A stretch of DNA of 13,155 nt from a bacterium (GCA_021789095.1 JAJYJX010000057.1:1-13155), one strand, 5' to 3'; counted from the stretch's first letter, positions 1 to 6,871 are shown. Notes: generated by a model not told the origin, from the sequence alone. Numbers and translations are program-made.

Positions 1-23
1 ACTAATAATTGCTTATTTTAAAC

Positions 24-40
24 ATAAGTAAATTACTTAT
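24..40. promoter_or_regulatory. Perfect 17-bp palindrome upstream of the sulfite reductase gene (putative operator)
   Basis: The sequence ATAAGTAAATTACTTAT has two perfect 8-bp arms around a central A at position 32. It ends 12 nt before the ATG of the reductase gene and just before its GGAG ribosome binding site at 44-47. As RNA it could form only a weak A/U-rich hairpin with a 3-nt loop, so a dimeric repressor or activator site is the likelier reading. The regulator is unknown. The left window edge hides any -35 element. Confidence 0.45.
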
Positions 41-52
41 ATTGGAGTAACA

Positions 53-2389
53 ATGCAAATTTTAAAGGAATTTACAAAAACAGAGCTTGACGAGTTTAAG
101 GAACAGATAGAACGGTTCTTAGCCGGTACTATCAATGAAGAGAAGTTCAAGATCATAAGGTTAAATCAGGGCATATACAGCCAGCGCCAACCCGGATTTT
201 ACATGGTAAGAACAAAGCTACCTCAGGGCAGGATATTTGATTACCAACTCGAACGCATTGCTGAGGTTGCGGAAAAGTTCGCACGCGGTCTTGCCCATCT
301 GACCACCAGACAGGACATACAGATACATTGGGCAGCACTGAAGGACGTAATAGACATACTGACAGCTTATGCAGAAGCAGGCCTCACTACCAGAGAGGCA
401 TGCGGCAACTCGGTCAGAAACATTACCGCCTGTCCTCTTGCAGGTATATGCCAAAAAGAGATATTCAATGTATCGGATATTGCGCATGAAACGACAGAGC
501 ACTTTTTGCGTAACCCCCTGTGCCAGAACCTGCCGAGGAAATTCAAGATATCGTTCAGCGGGTGCGGTGATGACTGTGCTTATAGCAGGATCAACGATAT
601 AGGGTTTATTGCAATAGAAAAAGACGGCGTCCCGGGATTCAAGGTATATGTTGGCGGCGGACTCGGGGGGCATCCAAGATCCGCTCACCTGTTCAAAGAT
701 TTCATAAAATATGATGGGGCGATCCACTTTGCCGACGCAGTCGTAAGGGTGTTCGACAGGCATGGCAACAGGACAAACAGGAACATGGCAAGGCTGAAGT
801 ACGTGTTTGAGGAAAAAGGGGCTGATGCAATCCATGCACTGATAGAAAAAGAATATGAAGTTGTCAAAGATATTTATGGCGAGCATACGCAAACCGGTGT
901 GCACATCAATGGCAACACCACAGTCAGCGCTTGTGAATTGAAAAGTCAGGAGACCGGGGGACCCATGGCTTCATGGATAAAGCACGATGTAATCATGCAG
1001 GCCCAGCAGGGCTACTGCGCTGCAATAGTCCATCTGCCCTATGGCGATACAAATTCACAACAGCTCAGGGACGTTGCGAAGCTGTCCCGTCTTTACGGCA
1101 GCGGGGAAATAAGGAGCTCCCCGGACCAGAACTTCATCATACCATGGATAAGTACCGATAATCTGGATGGCCTCTATGAAGAGCTTCAACGTACCGGGCT
1201 GGTCACACCGGAAAACACAACACTTGATATCGTAAGCTGCCCTGGCGCAAAAACATGTAACCTCGGGATAGCGCGATCCCAGGGACTTGCCCAGGCAATA
1301 CACGATGATATAAACGCAGACCTGAAAGGCGATTTCTCCAATATCTCAATAAGGGTATGCGGCTGCCCGAACTCATGCGGACAGCATTACATCGGCAATA
1401 TAGGTTTCAGCGGCATGGCACGGCGCATTGGCGAAAGGCACGCCCCGTTTTACCAGGTTTATCTTGGAGGCAACGGCAAACAGGACGGCTTTAACCTTGC
1501 AAAACCATTCCTCAAGATACCGGCAAAGCACATCCCGTCTTTAACAAAAAGGATCATCGGACTGTATAACGACACAAAACATAACACCGAACCGTTCAAT
1601 ACCTGGGTTACCAGATACGGCGAAGAAAAACTTGCAGAGGAATTACTTGTGTATTCCTATCTTCCGGAATATGAGCGTGCTCCGGAATTTTATTACGATT
1701 ACGGGATGGATGAGCCGTTCAGTATAAAGGACATCGGGAAAGGCGAGTGTGCCGGCGGCGTCGTAGATACCATAGAGATCTATCTCAACCGTGCGGAGAC
1801 GAAGATCATGGACGCCGATACCTTTGCCGGTCGTGCTCTTTCCGGTCAAGCCCTTGAACAGGCAAAGGCCGCACTCGGCTATGCCGTGCAGGCACTGGTC
1901 GTCATGCAGGGAGTGGACCCGGATACCGCGGCACAGGACATAAGCGCGTATATTGAAAAATTGGAAACAGACCACATTATAGATCATACGGTAAAAGAGC
2001 TTTATCATGGATTGAACAAGCCGGAGGAGCACGGGGATGCAGGTCAGGCGGTCAATGATGCGAGGAAGATTATTCACAAAATAAGGCAGATCACAGAATC
2101 ATTTGATGCAGCACTGTTGAGCGGCAGGCCCATAAAGGGAACAACGAACGTAGAGGATACAATGGCAAAAGGATTACTGGATTTGAAAGGCGTAAAATGC
2201 CCGTACAATTATGTAAAAGCGAAGCTGAAGCTCGAGGAGCTGGCCAGCGGTGACGAGCTTGAGATATACCTCGACGACGGTGAACCGATAACGAATGTAC
2301 CGCGGAGCCTTGAGGACGACGGCAACACGATTGTTTCAATCGATAAGCTCGACGACACCCATTTCAAGCTGCTGGTAAAAAAGGCTTAA
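53..2389 (+). CDS. Siroheme nitrite/sulfite reductase with C-terminal TusA-like domain
   Basis: This is a cytoplasmic siroheme/[4Fe-4S] enzyme expected to reduce sulfite to sulfide or nitrite to ammonia with six electrons. The ferredoxin-like half-repeats and cofactor motifs of the NiR/SiR family fill residues 1-560. R86 (TTRQ), R122 (SVRN) and K163/K165 (PRKFK) match the anion- and siroheme-contacting residues known in E. coli SiRHP. The cluster motif C396-x5-C402 ... C438-x3-C442 is complete. Unusually, the first half also has C127-x5-C133 ... C171-x3-C175. Residues about 565-695 form a helical linker region. Residues 706-778 are a TusA/SirA-like domain with C716 in KCPYNYVK and a conserved DDGEPITNVP. 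GGAG at 44-47 lies 5 nt before ATG. The gene stands alone on its strand and converges on ccdA. Substrate preference cannot be settled from sequence, although the paired lysines favour sulfite. Confidence 0.9.
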   Translation: MQILKEFTKTELDEFKEQIERFLAGTINEEKFKIIRLNQGIYSQRQPGFYMVRTKLPQGRIFDYQLERIAEVAEKFARGLAHLTTRQDIQIHWAALKDVIDILTAYAEAGLTTREACGNSVRNITACPLAGICQKEIFNVSDIAHETTEHFLRNPLCQNLPRKFKISFSGCGDDCAYSRINDIGFIAIEKDGVPGFKVYVGGGLGGHPRSAHLFKDFIKYDGAIHFADAVVRVFDRHGNRTNRNMARLKYVFEEKGADAIHALIEKEYEVVKDIYGEHTQTGVHINGNTTVSACELKSQETGGPMASWIKHDVIMQAQQGYCAAIVHLPYGDTNSQQLRDVAKLSRLYGSGEIRSSPDQNFIIPWISTDNLDGLYEELQRTGLVTPENTTLDIVSCPGAKTCNLGIARSQGLAQAIHDDINADLKGDFSNISIRVCGCPNSCGQHYIGNIGFSGMARRIGERHAPFYQVYLGGNGKQDGFNLAKPFLKIPAKHIPSLTKRIIGLYNDTKHNTEPFNTWVTRYGEEKLAEELLVYSYLPEYERAPEFYYDYGMDEPFSIKDIGKGECAGGVVDTIEIYLNRAETKIMDADTFAGRALSGQALEQAKAALGYAVQALVVMQGVDPDTAAQDISAYIEKLETDHIIDHTVKELYHGLNKPEEHGDAGQAVNDARKIIHKIRQITESFDAALLSGRPIKGTTNVEDTMAKGLLDLKGVKCPYNYVKAKLKLEELASGDELEIYLDDGEPITNVPRSLEDDGNTIVSIDKLDDTHFKLLVKKA

Positions 2390-2415
2390 CCCAAAAAATG
2401 CACTTTTTGAGTTAA
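2386..2415. terminator. Hairpin terminator between convergent genes
   Basis: The arms 2386-2397 and 2404-2415 pair with one internal mismatch (C2391/A2410) around a 6-nt loop, and the left arm overlaps the TAA of the reductase gene. Read on the minus strand, the hairpin is followed closely by a run of six T (2382-2377), as expected of an intrinsic terminator for the ccdA operon. On the plus strand the T-run lies inside the right arm, so termination in that direction is less certain. The position between two facing stop codons supports the call. Confidence 0.6.
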
Positions 2416-2425
2416 CCATAATCGG

Positions 2426-3172
2426 TTATTTTGCTTCGATGTTTATATTTGGCATTAACTGCTGGAAATAGTTCGATACCGTTGCAAATCGATTGCTGAC
2501 AAGCAGCACTCCGATCATGATAAGGAATACCCCCGAAGCTATTGTCACAGCCTTTACATATTTTCTGATTTTTTTGAAGTAAACAAGAAAGCTGTTTATG
2601 GCAAGTGAAGATAGAAAGAACGGTACCCCGAGCCCAAGCGAATACGCGGTCAACATGATTACACCCGAGTACACGGTCTTCATGTTCATAGCGAGATACA
2701 GTATTGCACCAAGTATGGGGCCTATGCACGGGGTCCAGCCCGCACCGAATGTTATGCCTACAAGCAGCGTGCCCAGATAACCTGCCGGCTTATTCTTGAG
2801 ATGCACCTTTTTTTCACTCTCGAGAAACTTCAGATTTATAAGTCCCGTTATATGTATGCCGAACAGGATTACTATAATTCCGCCAACAATCCTTATTGCT
2901 TCTTTGTATTTGCTGAAAATATTGCCGATAGCCGTTGCAGAAGCACCAAGGGCTACAAATACAATGGTAAATCCGACAATAAATATTAAAGAATGAATGA
3001 TGGTTAATTTCCTTACAGATGCTTTATTCTGCTCCTGATTAAAATCTTCGAATGACAGGCCTGTTATGTAGGTTATGTAGGAGGGTATTATAGGCAGCAC
3101 GCATGGCGATACAAACGAAAATAAACCCGCAAGGAACGCTATGAAAATAGAAACATTGACTGATTCAACCAT
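2426..3172 (-). CDS. ccdA: CcdA-family thiol-disulfide transmembrane electron carrier
   Basis: This 248-aa inner-membrane protein has about six hydrophobic helices, at roughly residues 6-30, 56-82, 92-114, 132-162, 166-195 and 207-226. The family takes electrons from cytoplasmic thioredoxin and passes them through a membrane cysteine pair to extracytoplasmic thioredoxin-like partners. The two expected cysteines are present: C24 in FVSPCVLPIIPSY (helix 1) and C149 in GWTPCIGPIL (helix 4). The length is typical of stand-alone CcdA, without the periplasmic domains of full DsbD. Its ATG overlaps the stop of the upstream thioredoxin-like gene by one base (TAATG), which implies translational coupling. 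The likely partners are the two TlpA/ResA-like proteins encoded upstream. The function could be cytochrome c maturation or general periplasmic thiol reduction; no haem-handling gene is in view to decide. Confidence 0.92.
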   Translation of the reverse strand: MVESVNVSIFIAFLAGLFSFVSPCVLPIIPSYITYITGLSFEDFNQEQNKASVRKLTIIHSLIFIVGFTIVFVALGASATAIGNIFSKYKEAIRIVGGIIVILFGIHITGLINLKFLESEKKVHLKNKPAGYLGTLLVGITFGAGWTPCIGPILGAILYLAMNMKTVYSGVIMLTAYSLGLGVPFFLSSLAINSFLVYFKKIRKYVKAVTIASGVFLIMIGVLLVSNRFATVSNYFQQLMPNINIEAK

Positions 3173-3759
3173 TATTGCTTCTTATACGGCTCATGTATAA
3201 GCTTGTAAAAATCATCCACGTAACCCTGTTCGTTCCACGGTCTCGCACCGGTTACAATGGTATCAATTATACCGTCCTTTTTTATAATAAAGGTCGTTGG
3301 GATGGAGTTTACCCTGTATTTTTCTGATACGGAGCCGTCGTCTATAAGTACAGTAAAATTCAAACCCATGCTGTGTGCAAATAACCTGACATTATCCGGA
3401 TCGCTCTCATCGACATTAACGGCAAGTATTACGAACGGCTGATCCTTGAGACTCTGTGATAATTTCTCCATTGACGGAAGTTCCATCTTGCACGGAGGGC
3501 ACCACGTAGCCCAGAAATTAAGGAATACAACTTTACCTCTGTAATCAGAGAGTTTGACAACATTGTTATCCGTCGTTTTCAGGGAAAAATCAGGCGCAGG
3601 AGCATTTTCGTCAGGTGCACCGGCATTTGTCCGGCTTCCGTCCGGGTTGGAAACCTTCCCGCTTATATAGCCTATAACGCCAATAATAAACATTATGCCT
3701 ATAATCGAGCCTATGATAATAAGACCGCTCCTTCCCAGCGCCTTCTCTTTTGTTGTCAT
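3172..3759 (-). CDS. Membrane-anchored TlpA/ResA-like thioredoxin-fold protein (WCPPC)
   Basis: This 195-aa protein has a cytoplasmic N-terminus, one membrane anchor at about residues 12-33, a low-complexity linker to about 55, and an extracytoplasmic thioredoxin fold. The active site is W86-C87-P-P-C90 in NFWATWCPPCKMELP, and the cis-proline is P154 in NSIPTTF. WCPPC is typical of TlpA/ResA/CcmG-type reductants that receive electrons from CcdA. GGAGG at 3764-3768 precedes the ATG by 4 nt, inside the end of the upstream gene, with which it overlaps by ATGA. It is the middle gene of the three-gene operon. A role in reducing apocytochrome c is plausible but not shown by the sequence. Confidence 0.88.
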   Translation of the reverse strand: MTTKEKALGRSGLIIIGSIIGIMFIIGVIGYISGKVSNPDGSRTNAGAPDENAPAPDFSLKTTDNNVVKLSDYRGKVVFLNFWATWCPPCKMELPSMEKLSQSLKDQPFVILAVNVDESDPDNVRLFAHSMGLNFTVLIDDGSVSEKYRVNSIPTTFIIKKDGIIDTIVTGARPWNEQGYVDDFYKLIHEPYKKQ

Positions 3760-4316
3760 TGTCCCTCCGCCATGAGTGTGGATAGATAACTCATAACATT
3801 ACCAGATGTCCAGTCAAGCGGCCCTATAATGTGCTTGATCAGCTTGTGATCCTGGTTCAATATGAATGTCTCCGGAACTCCTGTTATACCATAAGCTGAT
3901 GCAACATTTTCCTCCGGATCCAGAAGTACAGGGAAGGTTATGGAATATTTTTTAACAAACCTGTTAACCGGCCTCATATGGTGATCTATACTTATAGCCA
4001 CCAATGCAACACCCTTTGAGCGCAGATGCTTGTACATCTCTTCAAGTGAAGACGCTTCTTCGTTGCACGGTCCGCACCAGCTTGCCCAAAAATTGACAAG
4101 GATAATCCTGTCATTGTAATCATTCAGTGTTTTTTCCTTGCCGGAGATGTCTTTCAGGGAAAAAGACGGCACAAAATCACCTTCTGACGGTCCTGCAACA
4201 TTTTCTTGCTGTTTTATCTGGTGCACGCCACTACCCTTAGGGATCACCTTGAGCATCACGAATGCAACCAAACCCAGCAATGCGGTTATTATAAATGCAT
4301 ACCTTGTAATCTTCAT
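3756..4316 (-). CDS. Membrane-anchored TlpA/ResA-like thioredoxin-fold protein (WCGPC)
   Basis: This 186-aa protein has an uncleaved-anchor-like segment at residues 6-23, a linker, and an AhpC/TSA-thioredoxin fold from about residue 45. The active site is W80-C81-G-P-C84 in NFWASWCGPC, and the cis-proline is P148 in GVPETF. It opens the operon and overlaps the next gene by ATGA at 3756-3759. The two paralogues are diverged and differ in their dipeptide (GP versus PP), which usually shifts redox potential, so they may act in series or on different clients. No strong Shine-Dalgarno is visible before the ATG. The stretch just upstream is A/T-rich. The start is chosen because it gives a normal anchor of typical length. 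Confidence 0.86.
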   Translation of the reverse strand: MKITRYAFIITALLGLVAFVMLKVIPKGSGVHQIKQQENVAGPSEGDFVPSFSLKDISGKEKTLNDYNDRIILVNFWASWCGPCNEEASSLEEMYKHLRSKGVALVAISIDHHMRPVNRFVKKYSITFPVLLDPEENVASAYGITGVPETFILNQDHKLIKHIIGPLDWTSGNVMSYLSTLMAEGQ

Positions 4317-4352
4317 AGTTTTATTTTAAAATACATATTAAGCGCTCAGGGA

Positions 4353-4382
4353 ATAATATAAGATATACATGCTAAAAGTCAA
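4353..4382 (-). promoter_or_regulatory. Putative sigma70-type promoter of the tlpA-tlpA-ccdA operon
   Basis: On the minus strand TTGACT (4382-4377) is followed after 16 nt by TATATT (4360-4355), or after 18 nt by TATTAT (4358-4353). Transcription would start near 4346, about 30 nt before the first TlpA-like ATG. The -35 lies just downstream of the mazG stop, so read-through from mazG is also possible. Confidence 0.45.
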
Positions 4383-4384
4383 AA

Positions 4385-5032
4385 TTATCTTTGTGCCAGT
4401 ATTTTCAGTTTCTTTATAAGCGTCCTGTTGGTTTTTCTTAAAAGGTCCTCGGGGTTTATGGCATTCTTTCGTGACAATGTTACTGCATATAAAAGAAGAT
4501 CCGATATTTGTTTCTCCATCTTCGGTTTTGTTCCCCCCTTTATTATTGACGAAACATGAGTGTCAACCCTGACGGGTTTAAGTCCGAGTCTTTGTGCTTT
4601 TTCCAGCAATCTGTACGATGCGAGAAGTGAAGGCATTTGAAGCGGTATATCAAAGACCTTTGAACCTTTTTCGCTGTGTTTCTGCATGCCCCAGTTTTTC
4701 AATACATCCTCTTTGGAACTTACACTCTTGGTCCCGAACACATGCGGATGCCTGTGTACCAGTTTGCTGTTGATGCCTTCAAGAACATCATCAATATCGA
4801 ACCAGCCTTTTTCCTGCGCAAGCCTTGCTATGAAAACAACCTGCAATGCGAGATCGCCCAGCTCCTCTCTTATATCGTCCGGCTTGCCTGTTTCTATTGC
4901 ATCAACGACCTCGTAAGCCTCTTCAATTACATACTGTTTGAGATTGTCTATATCCTGCGCCCTATCCCACGGGCAGCCGTTATCGCTGCGCAGCCTTGCC
5001 ATTATCCCGACCAATTTATCAAATGACTTCAT
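4385..5032 (-). CDS. mazG: MazG-family nucleoside triphosphate pyrophosphohydrolase with a reduced second half
   Basis: This 215-aa all-helical NTP pyrophosphatase would hydrolyse (d)NTPs or damaged nucleotides to NMP and PPi in the cytoplasm. The first MazG module is intact: GCPWD at 19-23, the metal-binding EEAYE at 37-41, EELGD at 56-60, and HRHPHVFG at 93-100. The C-terminal half is short. It keeps LLEKAQRLGLKP and the closing helix (DLLLYAVTLSRK, then KTNRTLIKKLK), but the helix that would carry a second ExxE motif is missing, and the equivalent of EELGDL reads EKQISDL (173-179). Two-domain MazG proteins are usually about 260 aa. AAAGG at 5045-5041 lies about 8 nt before the ATG. The upstream gap contains a possible TATAGT -10. 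The family call is firm; whether the protein is active is less certain. Confidence 0.9.
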   Translation of the reverse strand: MKSFDKLVGIMARLRSDNGCPWDRAQDIDNLKQYVIEEAYEVVDAIETGKPDDIREELGDLALQVVFIARLAQEKGWFDIDDVLEGINSKLVHRHPHVFGTKSVSSKEDVLKNWGMQKHSEKGSKVFDIPLQMPSLLASYRLLEKAQRLGLKPVRVDTHVSSIIKGGTKPKMEKQISDLLLYAVTLSRKNAINPEDLLRKTNRTLIKKLKILAQR

Positions 5033-5077
5033 TCTTTAACCTTTCTTTTTTTCTTTATACTATACACGTTAAATACA

Positions 5078-5100
5078 GAAAATACAGTAAACCCCGTTAG
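5078..5100 (+). repeat. 23-bp direct repeat, copy A
   Basis: This 23-bp stretch, ending in AGTAAACCCCGTTAG, matches 6729-6751 at 22 of 23 positions (C5085 versus A6736). It directly borders the long inverted repeat at 5101-5213. Copy B borders a different structured element, so this looks like the shared end of a dispersed repeat family. It may also supply upstream promoter DNA for mazG. Confidence 0.75.
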
Positions 5101-5213
5101 CCCGAAAAATGCAATAGGAGAGTTTGCTCATGCGCTCGGGGTACTCATCTGGGAGATGGGCACCCCTTCGCTCATTACTTAAACTCCCCTATTTCTCAAA
5201 CGTATTTTCCGGG
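5101..5213. repeat. 113-nt imperfect long inverted repeat in the mazG-Kelch intergenic region
   Basis: The two halves fold back on each other. 5101-5110 pairs with 5204-5213 at 9 of 10 positions. 5113-5125 pairs with 5181-5193 at 12 of 13. GGGGT at 5138-5142 pairs with ACCCC at 5162-5166. 5144-5150 pairs with 5154-5160 around a GGG loop. It occupies the 240-bp gap 5033-5272, which has no convincing gene. There is no T-run next to it on the minus strand, so it is not a classical intrinsic terminator for the Kelch gene. It may be a non-autonomous mobile repeat, or a structured RNA element in the 3' region of the lipoprotein transcript. Confidence 0.7.
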
Positions 5214-5272
5214 TCAGAAAAGATTGTAACTCAGCTTATGGTCTGCGGGTATCTGTCTTAAGCAAAACAGGG

Positions 5273-6871
5273 TTATGGATTGTAGATTTCTGCTGTGTCA
5301 GGGAACGTTATGTCAATAGTTAACGGATTTATTGCGGAGAAACCAGAGACTATCAGGGCGGAGCCGTCCTGCAGATTCTGGGCTGTATAACCTGCACGTG
5401 GGATAGAAAGTGACGGGTATTTTACAAAGGATTTCGATACAGGGCTGAATACCTCTGCCGAACATGTCGGTGTAAAAACAGGCGTGGTTATACCGCCGGC
5501 AATCAGGACATTCCCGTCACCCAGGAGGATATCAGAGAACAACGCACGGGGTAAAGTCATGCTGTAATAACTGTGAACAACCCTGTTAAAAGGGTCTATA
5601 AGCATCAACTGTGAAACCGGCTGCCAGTATGCATTAACCCCGCCGTTGACAAGGATCTCTTCTTCGTCGTGTATAAATGCTGAAGACGGAAAATAGGTTG
5701 TACAGGTAATATTGTTTGACAATGTAAACCCGGATAACTGGAAAAACTCGGCATTGCTGCCAGCACTATTTCCGCATGCCAAAAATACTTCATCATCGGA
5801 ATAAACGACAGTGGTCTGGAATGACCTTGCAAAAGACATTGCGTATGTAGCAAACTTGCCTGTTTTTATGTCTACAAGTTCAGCACTGTTTGCAGAGCGG
5901 TTTGTGCTTATGCCTCCTGAAATGAGCAAGGTGTCCCCTGTTAAAATATCAGCCGTATGCCCAGCTCTCGGCATGGTTAATGTCAGTCCTTTATAAAAAT
6001 TGTCCGATACAGGATCATAAACTTCTATCGATGTTTTCGTGTGTTCCCCAGGTACAGTTATAGAGCATGCAGTCATGTTGCAGTTTATATTTACAATATC
6101 CGTACCTCCGATAACCGCAATACTGCCGTCGGACAATGCATTCGCAGTAAAGAAAACCCGCGTCTCGGTCATTTGCGGCCCCGGGCTGAACGTGCCTGTT
6201 TTGGGATCGTAGCGCTCTGTTTGCGACGTTGCATTGTATTGGACACATCCCTGCCCACACGGCGACTGCCCTTTTACAATACCTCCCATTATTATATAGG
6301 TGCCGTCTGGCAGCTGGCTTGATACTGCAAACGCCCTTGGTATGGGTTTCGATTCAAGCCGTGTGAAGACACCTGTCCCGGTTATAAGTGTATCAACATT
6401 ATTTACACTACCAGCTATGATCCTGATCCCTGTCGTCTTGCCCCTTGCAATAACAGCACCGGATGCGTCCTTCACCTCTACACCGACAGTGCGGTTATAG
6501 CCTTCGGGTATGCCGTTGATGGTTACACCGGAAGGGTTTGCTGCAACACTTACATCCTTAACAATGGGACTGAAGTCTTTGCCGGTTATTGTGATTATAA
6601 CATTATCGGCATGCTGCGGCAGGCTAAGGGTATTCAGCACAGTAACAGGCTGCGGTGGTATAGAATGGATACTCAAGCTTATACTGCCATCTGTCCGTGA
6701 GCCTGAACACCCACAGATAACAAACAAGGAAAATAAAGTAAACCCCGTTAGAAAGGATGTGGCTTTGAACCACACCCTTTCTATAAAGCATTTAAATACT
6801 ATCCCATTATCGCCGCCATACATAGCGGGGCTTTCTGACGGGATAAAAACTGAAACTTTATGCAGACGCAT
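5273..6871 (-). CDS. Kelch-repeat (seven-blade beta-propeller) lipoprotein
   Basis: This 532-aa predicted exported lipoprotein has a hydrophobic stretch at residues 40-54 ending in ICGC, which gives a lipidation cysteine at C55. Residues 62-165 look like a beta-sandwich domain. Seven Kelch-type motifs follow, near residues 177, 236, 300, 347, 394, 440 and 490; several open with PRA and each ends in a hydrophobic strand with GG, CG or SG. Seven motifs fit one seven-bladed propeller. The binding partner is unknown. The ATG at 6871 has GAAGAG about 7 nt upstream and lies 12 nt after the stop of the upstream NHL gene, so the two probably form an operon. The first 35 or so residues before the hydrophobic stretch are odd: residues 10-43 are encoded by a 99-bp repeat element. 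Alternative starts are ATG at 6823 and GTG at 6775, the latter with AAAGG too close. Confidence 0.82.
   Translation of the reverse strand: MRLHKVSVFIPSESPAMYGGDNGIVFKCFIERVWFKATSFLTGFTLFSLFVICGCSGSRTDGSISLSIHSIPPQPVTVLNTLSLPQHADNVIITITGKDFSPIVKDVSVAANPSGVTINGIPEGYNRTVGVEVKDASGAVIARGKTTGIRIIAGSVNNVDTLITGTGVFTRLESKPIPRAFAVSSQLPDGTYIIMGGIVKGQSPCGQGCVQYNATSQTERYDPKTGTFSPGPQMTETRVFFTANALSDGSIAVIGGTDIVNINCNMTACSITVPGEHTKTSIEVYDPVSDNFYKGLTLTMPRAGHTADILTGDTLLISGGISTNRSANSAELVDIKTGKFATYAMSFARSFQTTVVYSDDEVFLACGNSAGSNAEFFQLSGFTLSNNITCTTYFPSSAFIHDEEEILVNGGVNAYWQPVSQLMLIDPFNRVVHSYYSMTLPRALFSDILLGDGNVLIAGGITTPVFTPTCSAEVFSPVSKSFVKYPSLSIPRAGYTAQNLQDGSALIVSGFSAINPLTIDITFPDTAEIYNP
6729..6751 (+). repeat. 23-bp direct repeat, copy B
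   Basis: This matches 5078-5100 at 22 of 23 positions. Here it lies inside the Kelch lipoprotein gene, where its complement encodes about residues 41-48 of the hydrophobic signal region. It overlaps the left end of the 99-bp element described separately. Confidence 0.75.
6744..6842. repeat. 99-bp structured element with terminal inverted repeats, inside the Kelch gene 5' end
   Basis: The ends CCCGTTAGAAAG (6744-6755) and CTTTCTGACGGG (6831-6842) are inverted repeats matching at 11 of 12 positions. Inside are two further hairpins. The arms 6749-6762 and 6770-6783 pair at 13 of 14 positions with a 7-nt loop. The arms 6813-6818 and 6823-6828 pair with loop TACA. The layout resembles a miniature mobile or REP/BIME-like palindromic element. 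It carries no gene of its own, and the lipoprotein frame stays open across it. No target-site duplication was identified. Confidence 0.6.

Noticed and set aside
218-904. A 228-codon minus-strand frame opposite the reductase gene
   Set aside because: It is antisense to the conserved siroheme and cysteine motifs of the reductase. Its cysteine-rich translation is a by-product of those codons.
5056-5090. A possible mazG promoter (TATAGT near 5062, with TTTACT upstream)
   Set aside because: No -35 match has acceptable spacing: TTTACT is about 21 nt away, and the hexamer at 17 nt is poor. It is mentioned only as a possible -10.
5130-5261. A 43-codon plus-strand ORF with GGAG at 5117-5120, 9 nt before its ATG
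   Set aside because: It lies inside the long inverted repeat, so its codons are dictated by palindrome structure. The peptide has no recognisable features, and an SD-like GGAG is also created by the repeat arm. Too weak to call without expression or conservation data.
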